Origin: Hormiphora californensis
Taxonomy: Eukaryota > Ctenophora > Tentaculata > Cydippida > Pleurobrachiidae
Direction: 5' to 3'
NCBI GenBank assembly: GCA_020137815.1
Contig: CM035352.1
Span: 8,734,416-8,798,415, forward strand
Length of the DNA stretch: 64,000 nt
Part shown: positions 13,106 through 24,571 of the stretch, one piece after another
Numbering within the stretch: position 1 is the first letter of the stretch
Layout: every line of letters starts with the position of its first letter
The notes under the pieces: generated by a model
What the model was told of the DNA's origin: nothing
The model's database searches: none
The model's input: the letters and a program-made list of their open reading frames with translations, nothing else
Made by a program: the position numbers and the translations under genes

Positions 13106-13270
13106 ACTCTCTCTCTCTCTCGCTCTATCTATCTCTCTATCCGTACATATGTAACACTATCTCATAATGCATCCGTAGCCATGTGTGCATAATATATGGA
13201 GCGGTCCCTTAGCTCAGCTACCGTCCTCTCTCAGCTCTCTCTTTCTCTCCCCCTCTCTCTCTCTGTCCCT
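11290..13270. repeat. 2-kb CT-rich degenerate microsatellite
   Basis: Nearly continuous pyrimidine-rich plus strand dominated by CTCT with scattered G and A. It ends in cleaner (CT)n around 13060-13125. It looks like a long (CT)n array that has decayed or been badly base-called. Ser/Leu ORFs on plus and Arg/Glu ORFs on minus are by-products. Confidence 0.8.
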
Positions 13271-15290
13271 CTCCTTCCCTGACTGACCGTCGCCATCACC
13301 TATCTGAGATGAATTGCATATAATAGGGCGCTTCGAGTAGTAGGCCAGCTGTTCCATATATCAGCCCGAAATATGTAGCCCGCATCTTCAGATCATGGCT
13401 CAGAATTAGTTTTAGGCCCTTCTTCTTTGTAATAGTGTCCATTGTGTCATCATGACATACCCAGCTGGTAGTTAGCTACGGTTGAGTAATTTCCAAAACT
13501 CTCATAATATTACCCATCCGTCCTTTTGTATATCACATCTCCCTCTCTCGCAAATTCCATCGCCGTCACAATTGAATTGCGAACGAACCCCACGGGCAAC
13601 GAGATGCTATGTGTGTTTGCGAATACACATAAATTCATTCAAAAATGAATTCAATTAGGAACGTACCCGCTTTTTCCTTTAAAATTATCTTATCCGACAG
13701 TTTTATACGTGTTAAACGGTTCAGTAGACTGTATTATGGAATGCATGGTCTACTTTCTTCAACTCCTCCTTTGCAAGTCATTTGTAACTGTAAAATTGCT
13801 TACTACAGATTCTTATTGCGCGTCGGATAGTGTGAGGCTGTGTGTATTGTTAAGGGTGGAGAGTAGTCACTTTTCCCAATGTGCGGCAGTGGACAGCGTT
13901 CAATCTGATCCTCTGCGGCTTGTGTAATACTCTTCTCCTTATAGACCTGCGCTCTACTGATAAGGTTCATTGTGCGCAGTATTCTCTTACGTCTGATGTT
14001 CATTGGATAAATTTATTTCCTGTCTCGTGTCGGGTATGTACTCTGTTTGAAAGTGGTCGTGGGATATGGTGTGGGATACAGTGTCTTTCTTTGGAATGGG
14101 GGCCTCCATCTCTGATACAACCAAGTGCCATAGAGGTATTATGTCGGTTGTGTTTGTCACTGCGGTATATTATATAGTGAGTAGCCTATTTTAGTTGTTG
14201 ATGTCTCTTGCCGTAGTAAGTCAAGTATTGTTCCCCACATTTTTCTTTTTTGGGGACCAACTATAAAAATAGACCATTATATTCGTAGTTTCTCGCCAGT
14301 TCTCTCTCTCACCAGATGCATTCCGCACTACGGTCTTCCTAAGTACTGTCTATCTTGTGGTGCCCTTGTGTTTTTGCGGAGCGCTGCTTAAATTGTGAGT
14401 TGAAGTCGTGCAGTTGTACGATAAACAAATGTTAAGAGACAAGAATGAAGCTAGGGGTATTATCTCTGATAGAAGCCGTAACAGAGTACGGTTTAATATA
14501 AGATGTGGACGGGCACAAAACACTCATATCAGAACCCCGTTCTCTTTTTCGGGGGCTATAATATGCCCTGCCCTTTTTGTTTTTAGGCTAAAACAATAGA
14601 TCTTTTCCTTTGTAGTAGTTGTTCGTCTTTTTTCCTCAGTATTCTACTTGTTATCTTCTCTCCTTCATCCCTCTCTCAACCCTATTTATGCTCTCTCTTT
14701 TCCTTTCCTCTCTCTCTCACCCTAATCTATCTTTCTCTCTCTAGCTACAGCTCCTCCTTCTATCTTGTCTGCTCTGACACGTCGCTGCATGGTTGAAACT
14801 CGCATGTGACAGTGTTACTCCGCACCTGGAGCACTCGCGTAGCACTACACTCGCTCATCGCTCGTGTTTCATATGTGTCTGGAGGAGTACCTGCGTGCGA
14901 CTTCGGTGCGCGAGAGAGAGGAAAAATGAGAGAGAGATAATGAGAGAGAAAAGATAGAGAATAAAAGAAAAGGAGTGGGTATAACCTAGAAAAACAACGT
15001 CCCGTTTCTTATGGCCGAATTGGGTATCGCCTGACATTGTGGTGCTTCTATAATCTTCTCCCTTCCCCTCTCTTTCTCTCCTCTCTCCGCTCTCTCCCCT
15101 CTCTCTCTCCCCTCTCTGCCTTTTCCTCTTCTCTCTTCTCATCCCGTTGTTAATCTCTCCTCCTCTTCGTTTCAGGGCGAAAAATATGGTTCGCGCTACC
15201 TCTTTCTCTTCGTTGTACTCCCAGTCGTGCATCTCTCCCTACCTTCTCCCCTCTTTCTCTACTTCCTCCCCTCCCTCTCCTCTTTCCTCC

Positions 15291-15323
<33 letters not shown>

Positions 15324-15532
15324 GCGATTAGATTGTCTGTTTTCAGACTTCTTCTAGTCTATTCTTTTAATCTGACCTAGCCCAGCTAGCTGCTATCTTT
15401 GTTAGCCTTATTCTTTTAAATATAACTCAAATTATTCAATCACTCGTAGCTCTTTTCTAGGGTCTTACCTACGTGCTACTTATCATTTCTAAATCTGTAT
15501 TCCCATTAAGCAAGTATAAAACTTGATGAACA
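13271..15532. other. no gene recognised upstream of Frizzled
   Basis: Mixed-composition DNA with CT-rich patches (14640-14760, 15040-15330, including a (CT)n at about 15296-15322). Short ORFs show no domains or splice-consistent exons that I can support. Regulatory sequence for the Frizzled gene may lie here, but no element can be named. Confidence 0.5.
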
Positions 15533-17306
15533 ATGATTGGAGGATCCCTGATCCTGATAATACTGGTGGTGGTAGTGAAGGGAACCTCTATGAGCCCATT
15601 TGTAATCCCACCTTCGGCTTCTGTTCTCAGTTCTATAACCAAACAAAGATACCCAACATGTTCGGACATACCAACTACACCTTTATTCACGGTTAGTATT
15701 AGAACATGTACTGCATTGCATTTACAAAATGTGTCGTTATGGTCAGGTTTTTATTTCTGTTGTTTGAGATGGATCAGTTCTTTGCTTAATCAGATTTCTT
15801 ATACAAAACTTATATTTTCAGAGACCCAGGAGAGTTATAAGGACCTGGCAGAGAGTGAATGTCACCCAAACATAGCCCTCCTGATCTGCTCTACCCTCCA
15901 CCCAGCGTGTACCCCAGGATTTGAGATCACCCTACCCTGTCATCACATGTGCCGACAAGTGCGGAACTCTTGTGAGCCCTTCCTCGCTAAAGTTGGACTA
16001 CCATGGCCCTGGTATTTCAGCTGTAAGAATTTTCCCTCGGAGAAAGCGGGGTCGGTTTTGTGTGGATGAGAAATTCAGCGTGACGGATCTACAGAAAATA
16101 CGCCCACCCGACCCACCGCCCGATGATAAGACATCTGAAAAAGAGGTTGAAACTGTGGAAGATACCATATCCAAAGTGGAGGAGAAGGAGGAGAGTGTCA
16201 AGATTGTCTACACAGAGAGGAATGAGATCGATAACTTTGGGTTAGAGCTGATGACCACTGCACCCCATGATCGAAGGGAGTTCCGAACCTACGAGGATTG
16301 TCCCGAACCCATCTTATTCCAGCCCCAGGAGCGGAATCTCAGCCGGATAGTGCTGATGGTAGGGAGTGGTGTTGCTATCTCTCTATCCGTGATGTCCCTA
16401 GCGCTGGCGAGCGCTCAAGGGAAACTAGAGAAACCTGAACACATAATATCCATCCTGAACACCTGTTTCTTGATCCAGACAGTTGGATATTTCATCTCGG
16501 CCATTCTGCCTCAATCTGCCTTTGAGTGCTCCGTGGCAGAGACCCCAGGAGATCCCCGGTATCTCCGAATCAACACGCCCTCCTCCCTCTGCCTGCTGAC
16601 CTTCTCCCTAACCTACGTCACCAACTTGGCAGCTAACTTGTGGTGGGTAACCATGAACCTCCTCTGGTTTCTAATGCTTGGCATGGCGTGGAGGAGGGAG
16701 AGCCTGTTTAATGTGTCCCGGTATCTTCACATTGTTATCGGGGCCCTGTCCCTCGGCCTCACCCTCACTGTAATACTAGTGGGAGCGGTCCAGGGAGATG
16801 ATTTATCAGGGGCTTGCGTGGCTGGTGGGGTCAACTCTGATTACCTTGCCACCTATGAACTCACACCCTCCTGTGTGCTGTTAGCAGTCGGCACGGTAGT
16901 ACTGTTGTGTGGTACCTGGACACTGGTTAAGGTTTCAAAGATTGACGGGGTAAAACAGGAGCTTCCTGTGAAAAGACTCAGAGACACTGCCATATTTTCC
17001 TATATGTACGTGGTAGTATCATCAGTTAAAATACTGGTGCAGTTTTATGAACTAGCATACCGGGATGAGTGGTATGCGAACTGTGATCCGTCTGGGAGTG
17101 ATCAGGAGATGATATCTAGTACGGTACAGAACTCTACAACCTGTGGTCCAGACAGTAGACTGTTTCTTGTAAAATACTCTTGTAATCTGTTGTTACCGGC
17201 GTTAGTGGCCGGGTATGTGTTGTTGAGAGTGGTGGGTGTAAGGTTTGGACCCCTTGCTAAAACTTTTATTCCGATTAGGAGGTCTCCAAGCGAAACAAAA
17301 GTTTAA
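15533..17306 (+). CDS. atypical Frizzled family receptor (CRD + seven TM), lacking the KTxxxW tail
   Basis: Wnt-type receptor of the plasma membrane. Exon 1 (15533-15691) encodes a hydrophobic signal peptide and the start of the cysteine-rich domain (RYPTCSDI). After an intron of about 130 bp, exon 2 continues the CRD (SECHPNIALLICSTLHPACT, PCHHMCRQVRNSCEPFLAK, SCKNFP), then an acidic linker of about 90 residues, then seven membrane segments to TAA at 17304-17306. I count nine of the usual ten CRD cysteines. The tail reads AKTFIPIRRS where canonical Frizzleds have KTxxxW for Dishevelled, so KT is kept and W is replaced by I. Two phase problems exist: joining exon 1 needs the second AG of a CAGAG acceptor (exon 2 from 15824), and a +1 frame change is needed at the G4 or T4 run (16048-16051 or 16056-16059) just before CVDEKF. 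Both could be assembly indels. The identity is firm; the signalling competence is not. Confidence 0.88.
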
Positions 17307-17862
17307 AATTTCTGTGAGAAGAGCTTGGTGCTTTGAAATGCGCTGCAGCCCCCTCATAAACTCCTAGAGTGGCCTGCAGCGTATGCTAACTTGGTGCTAT
17401 TACTTTTGTGGTCCATGTCAATTTGAGGAGAATCTGCGAAGAGTTTATGCTATCTAAATACATGTGTTCATTTTTATTAATTTCCATAACTTTTTATCGA
17501 AGCCAACAAATTTGTTTGTCATTTGATTGACTTCCAATTCTAAAATTTCTAAACCACTGGGATAAGAAAAGATAAATAAATTACTGCAGCTTTTTGATAC
17601 AATTTCATCTCCTGTCTTTGGACCCGGCAAATGAAGCTAGCCTTCAGTTCATTCCATTTCCATGATATATGATGAGCTAATCAGTAGTCATTGTTATTCA
17701 CACAGTTTGTTGTTTGTGACCCACTCATCATCATTCACTGGGATTTATAGTAGCGTGGTGGCGACGGTGAAAGGGATCACTGTATTCACTTGGTGACCCG
17801 TAACCCTTCGCATACCGGCAACCGGCAAGGGACATTGGACAAGTATCGAGCTACCAAAGTGT
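17307..17862. other. convergent intergenic region between Frizzled and Kv channel
   Basis: The 556 bp separate two stop codons on opposite strands. AATAAA-like strings occur on both strands (plus about 17574, minus about 17474), plausible polyadenylation signals. Otherwise nothing is seen. Confidence 0.4.
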
Positions 17863-20800
17863 TCACTGGGATTTGGCGGCAACTGCGGTTTTTCCATTGT
17901 GTAGATGGTCGGTAGTTTGTTCGTAGCTCAGCTTGGCAACCTCTCTCAGTTTCCTTGTAAACTCCTTGTCCTCTGATAACTTTTTCATTGCCAGAGAATC
18001 CTGTGATGAGAATACTTTACAGAGCCTCTCTACTCAAAATATGAATCAAAATTCGTTAAATTCGTGAAGCGAGAATAGAATGCGATTGATCCAAATTAGG
18101 GATCGACCTGTTTCCCGGAAATTTACTCTTTTCAGTCTCACCTGGAATTTTGAGATTATGATGGTCATTGGGAAAGCCAGGACAACTATTCCAAACAAAA
18201 CCACCAAACTGCCAAACAAACGTCCAACAGGGGTCCTGAAGAGGAACTTGGTAAACAGAAATAAAGTACATATTCAATTGATAAACTCATGGGAATTAAT
18301 CTTTGTTGGCTAATGGTTAACTCAAGAAGGGTTAACGGATTTTCGTAGAAAACTGCATTTGAGGTGGAATTTCATCTCTTTCCTTACTTTGGGTAGAGAT
18401 CTCCATAGCCCACTGTCGTTATGGTAACCACTGACCACCAGCACCCGTGAAGTATCGAATTGTATCCGTCCTCCATTGTTTCTAGATCCTGGGGGAATTG
18501 TACAAATTAGAGGGACTAGATCCTGGGGGAATTGTACAAATTAGAGGGACTAGATCCTGGGGGAATTGTACAAATTAGAGGGACTAGATCCTGGGGGAAT
18601 TGTACAAATTAGAGGGACTAGATCCTGGGGGAATTGTACAAATTAGAGGGACTAGATTCTGGGGGAATTGTACAAATTAGAGGGACTAGATCCTGGGGGA
18701 ATTGTACAAATTAAAGGGACTAGATCCTGGGGGTGTTGTACAAATTAGAGGGACTAGATCCTGGGTGTTGTACAAATTAGAGGGACTAGATCCTGGGGGA
18801 GTTGTACAAATTAGAGGGACTAGATTCTGGGGGAATTGTACAAATTAGAGGGACTAGATCCTGGGGGAATTGTACAAATTAGAGGGACTAGATCCTGGGG
18901 GAATTGTACAAATTAGAGGGACTAGATCCTGGGGGAGTTGTACAAATTAGAGGGACTAGATCCTGGGGGAATTGTACAAATTAGAGGGACTAGATCCTGG
19001 GGGAGTTGTACAAATTAGAGGGACAAGATCCTAGTTAGGTGTTGTACAAATTAGAGGGACTATATCCTGGGGGAGTTGTACAAATTAGAGGGACTAGATC
19101 CTAGTTAGGTGTTGTACAAATTAGAGGGTAGTATTATTATAGAGGGACTGTGTGGTTAGAGTCAGAATAAATCCGAGGTATTAGAGCAAAATAAAGGTCT
19201 CATTAGGGGCGCACAGATGGCCCGGGGGAATGACATTTGTAATAGTGTGTTAGATTCATATGGAGACAAAATCCATCGGTGTCGCCGTAGCCACTGACAG
19301 TTTCAGCAAACTCTTTCATGATAATATCAGTCAACACCATGTCCGTAACTGGAGTCAATCCGAAAAGGTCTCAATTGGATCTTCAGTTCAAAAGACAAAC
19401 CCCGCAGAACGAAGGTGATATTCATCATGATCATGATTCATCACTAACCTTGGGAAGGCCGGTAAACTCTATGAAGTAGATGACAGTGCCCACAAGGAGT
19501 ACCAACACACATACAACTCCTATCAGGACAATGAACTCCTGCTTTGCTGACGATATCACCTGGAAACAGTTTAAAAATAGCTAAACTGAACATACACAGC
19601 AAACTTTCACGTGAGGGAATTCACAGTTAGAGCATCGGCCTGACCCTATTCTCGCGCGAGAACTGTTGTCAGAGCATTGGCCTGACAGGGAATTTATGAA
19701 TCAGACCAGCTGCGAGAGCAGCCGGTTTTATCGGTTTGACTTTTCTATTTTCTAGCCCATTCGGCATTCATTTTCCGCGACTCGGATGTACTCGTCTTTT
19801 TCGGTGAGCACCTGCTCGTTAATGGGACGTCATTCGTCAAGAGACACAGGGTGAGATGGTCGGTATGATCTTTACCTGCATAACTTCTGTTAGCTGCCTA
19901 CTGTGTCTTTATGAGGTATAAACTCTTGCCAGTGGCGCGTTATTTCAGATACCTTTCTCCCAGCGCGCCGCTGGGAGAAGGTAGCTGTAGTTTATCCGCC
20001 ACTGGCGGATAAACTGGTTTAAATCACGACGACGATCCCGAGGCGTAGCCGAGGGAGAGGCGGAGGGGTTTAAACCTATAACGCGTCTGTGGCAAGAGTT
20101 TATAGGTTATATACCCTGCTTTAGTTGTTTGTTACAAGTATTACACACTAACAAGAGAGAGAACACTAATCAAAACACACAAAGAGAACTGAGAAACAGT
20201 CAAAAACATCTCTCAATTGAGTGTACATTGTTTGGTAACAGTTACTAAGGAGAGAGAGAAAGAAATAACAAGATATGGGGCATGCCAGACATAACACAGA
20301 GGAATTGAGATAGTGAAACAAAAGGGAAGATAAAGAGAGAGTAATTGGCGGAATGTGTTGTTTCTTTCTCTCCAATTTAGTGTGTAACTCTTCCAAACAG
20401 TGTTCCCTCTGTATTTCAGTAAGAACTGATCATTTACACACACTTTGAATGTAACATAGGAGTTAAAAATAAATAACCTGCCAGTGGGAAATAATCTGCC
20501 GCTGGACTGGCTGGTTATCGAGAGCGCGCTAGTGGGACTGGCGCATTATTTAAGTTAGCAGGGTATATACCTGCATAACTTCTGTTAGCTGCCTACTGTG
20601 TCTTTACCTGCATAACTTCTGTTAGCTGCCTACTGTGTCTTTATGAGGCATAAACTCTGGCCACTGGCACGTTATTTCAGATACCTTTCTCCCAGCGCGC
20701 CGCTGGGAGAAGGTAGCTGTAGTTTATCCGCCAGTGGCGGATAAACTGGTTTAAATCACGACGACGATCCCGAGGCGGAGCCGAGGGAGAGGCGGAGGGG

Positions 20801-23800
20801 TTTAAACCTATAACGTGCCAGTGGTCAGAGTTTATGGGTTATATACCCTGCTTTAGTTGTTTATTTCAAGTATTACACACCAACAAGAGAGAGAACACTA
20901 ATCAAAACACACAAAGAGAACTGAGAAATAGTTAAAAACACCTCACAATTGAGTGTACACTGTTTGGTAACAGTTACTAAGCAGTTGCTAAGGAAAGAGA
21001 GTGAAAGAAATAGCCTGATAAGGGGCATGTCACACATAACACAGAGAAAGAGATAGTGAGACAAAAGGGGAGATAAAGAGAGAGTAATTGACGGAATGTG
21101 TCCTTTCTTTCTCTCCAATGTAGTGTGTAAGTGTTGCACATAGTGTTCCCTCTGTATTTTAGTAAGAACTGATCATTTACACACACTTTGAATGTTACGT
21201 AGGAGTTAAAAATAAATAACCTGCCAGTGGGAAATAATCTGCCGCTGGACTGGCTGTTTACTGAGAGCGCGCTAGTGGGACTTCTCGCCACTGGCGTATT
21301 ATTTAAGTTAGCAGGGTATATACCTGCATAACTTCTGTTAGTTGCCTACTGTGTCTTTACCTGCATGACTTCTGTTAGCTGCCTACTGTGTTTTTACCTG
21401 CATAACTTCTGTTAGTTGCCTACTGTGTCTTTACCTGCATAACTTCTGTTAGTTGCCTACTGTGTCTTTACCTGCATAACTTCTGTTAGTTGCCTACTGT
21501 GTGTGTGTGTGTGTGTGTTTTGCACCGCCCGTCATTCCTCCCACTTTACTGCCCCACAATGGTCGGCAGACAACCTATATTAATATCACTCTTCGCCACC
21601 GTCCCCCACACGTAGGGATAATGTTGATGTTGTTCCGGTTTGGGTCCTGGTATTTTGTTGAGCAAGCTCAACATTTCCCTCGAACCTTCGCCGGCATCAC
21701 AAGAAGAGTATTTGATACAGTGAATCTAATATTAGACTGACATACCTATATTGTCAGGACAATGGATGGAATTTACCTGTCTCACAGACTGGTCTTTGGT
21801 TACTACTGCTCCAGGGAGCTGTAGAGGTAGGTGGGTTGCCGGATATGACAATACCGTGGGTTCACCATCTAATCGGTGACGGCTGAAATATCTTATCACA
21901 CCTCAGGTCTTTGGTCAAAACCGCTAGCAGTACTTATCAGCATGCAACCTGGGGGTCCGGACAGCTAATTTCTTAGCAAGCACAGATAAGCATGAAAAAC
22001 GCTTATGTAAACTTCTGGTGAGCATTTGGCAAATTATCAGCTCCCAGGGGTTGCACTATTGCGGGGTAATTACTTGCCATACGGCGGAGGTGGCCCTTTG
22101 TTATGGCCCAGAACTGCCCTACCTTAATAGTGGGACCCTTATGATGTGGTTTTGTGGAATTCCCCGGCCGTAGCGATTCTTGCCCTGTGGTTTGCTACTT
22201 CTTTCAGATCGGGATGGTTGGGGATGGTTTATTCGAATAGGTTACTTCTGTATACTAATTTGGAGAATTTGTGCAGATCCAGTGTGTTGCTGGGAGTGAG
22301 AATGTTGTTGATGATATCTTGGTAGTCGAGTTTGTATCGTAGCTCATCTAGGTCTGGGCAGTGGAGGAGCTGCAAAGGTAGTATGTGGCAAAAATTTGGG
22401 CAGAGGTTCCCCAGGGGAATAACCCCTATTTTTGCGAGAGAAGGTAACCTCCGTCCGACCAATATGGGATATTGGACAGGAGGGCTGTTTTAAAGGCTAC
22501 AGCTGCCGGGTGATTACAAATCATGGGTTGCCATAATTGAGGGAGGCTAGTTCTCTGGCGTAGAATTTACCCCCATAATTAAATGGGAGACAGCCGAAGG
22601 GTCATCAGGCATGCCTAGTAGGCAGAGGCCCTCGGTGATTACAAATCATGGGTTGCCATGTGTAACAAGGTTACTGGCTGGGGTGAGATTATCAGTTCAA
22701 CCGGGATCCTCACTAAGACTCAGCCCGATGACCGACCGACAAATGATCGATCAACGACTGATATCAATCGTCAACCAACCGCTCATCAATCGACCGCCGA
22801 ACCAAATCCCAGCAGGGACCAGCCGCACTGCAAGAGCTCGGTGCCATAGTTGAGTTCGGCAAGGTCTCTGGCAAAGTTTACTCCTCAAGATTGGGGAGAG
22901 AGCCGGTGTGATTTGACCGTAATCACTGGACCATCAGCCAACCAGGTCCACGGCGGGGTAATTACTTGCCATACGGCGGTGGCCATTTGTTTGGCCCAGA
23001 CCTGCCCTACCACTTTTGGGTCCCTTATTGCGTTGTTATAGAAGAAAAATCCCCCATAAGTAGCGTTGCCCTATAGTTTGCCACTTGTTCCAGGTCGGGA
23101 TAATTAGGGATGGTTTAATCGAATAGGTTACTTTTGGCTATTAGTTTGGAGAATTTTACCAAATCAAGTGTGTTGCTTGATCTGTTTGTTAGTGAGGAGG
23201 ATTGTTCTAGATATATTGAGTTGCCTACTGTGTCTTTACCTGCATAACTTCTGTTAGCTGCCTACTGTGTTTTTACCTGCATAACTTCTGTTAGCTGCCT
23301 ACTGTGTCTTTACCTGCATAACTTCTGTTAGCTGCCTACTGTGTCTTTACCTGCATGACTTCTGTTAGTTGCCTACTGTGTCTCACGACCTTGAAAACTC
23401 GCACCACTCGTACCAAACGACACACCTGAGTGGTTTTGTTCATATGATATGGGTCGCATACATAAAACTACGTTGTTCGTCACAGTTACATGTTATTGTT
23501 ATAGCCCACCAGTATTCTCGATAAACATACTGGCTATATAGCTAAAGATTTCACAATCCCTTCTATTCAACTTCAATGAAAGGGACCACGTAACGGTATA
23601 TCATCGTTAAACGATTAAGAAGTGTTCATCCCAGTGGATTTGGTTAACACTTAACGTACCTTCAATGCGAGGAACTGTGGTGGAGGTGAGCCTGATGTTG
23701 TAAAGAACACGATAATCTCCACATAAAACGGCAGCACAGCCAGCATATCCAAAACATTCAACGGTCTTGCAATGAAGTACTTGTTTCGGTCGGTGTATGT

Positions 23801-24511
23801 GGCGAATCTGTGGGAGAAATTCAGGTGTAATCAAATCCAAACTCACAAGAAAAGTTTCTATTCTGACCTGATAATTAGATCGATTGTAAAGAACAGGTTT
23901 ACCACCACGTCTATCATGTAAACTGCCACTTTATTCCAGGCTCCGTCCTCGAATGGATTTTCAAAGTATTCCCTAAGGTCGGGTATAGTCTCCAAGACCA
24001 GCATTGATACTGTGACCAGGATGCAGACAAGGTCGATAGCTCCCCACACCATTCCTGCCATGTTGGTACTCGGGTCTGTCACCTGGCACAAGGGGGATTT
24101 ATGGAATTAGCAGGTCATGGATCGCTGAAATCGATGGAAAAAGATAAGAATTAAGAGTGGAGCTGCAGCTGCCGATAAAATATCCATATGTGCTCATATC
24201 ATTATCAACATAATTTTCCCCGCCGCCAAAGTATAAGAGCTCATCATCGTGGACGCGTTAGCTTCACAAATTGTGTGCAGCTGTTGGGGGCAGATGAGGG
24301 AATTGTGAGAGATATACGCGGGTAATTATGTGAGTTTTGCGCCCCGGCCTCTGTTATTATTCCTCTAAATGAATCTCTCACTGGTCCTTGTGCCACTTAA
24401 AAATTGCCCGATTTTATGTGACGTATGCGCTATATCCTTGGTCTCTCATCGTCCTCTCTCTCTCGCTCCAGGTCACATGTCGAGTCCAGGTGGCGGCCTC
24501 TCAGAAGAAGT

Positions 24512-24571
<60 letters not shown>

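Noticed and set aside
11383-13192. Long Ser/Leu and Arg/Glu ORFs
   Set aside because: Translations of degenerate (CT)n sequence; no domain content.
19220-19330. SGYGD-like string on the minus strand that could be the Kv selectivity filter
   Set aside because: It lacks the pore-helix tryptophans and cannot be spliced in phase. The real filter TTVGYGD with CWWSVVTIT lies at 18388-18488 and fits both neighbours exactly.
20166-21291. Identical 76-104 aa ORFs in the element copies
   Set aside because: Shared only because the element copies are near-identical; no start context, domain or transposase motif.
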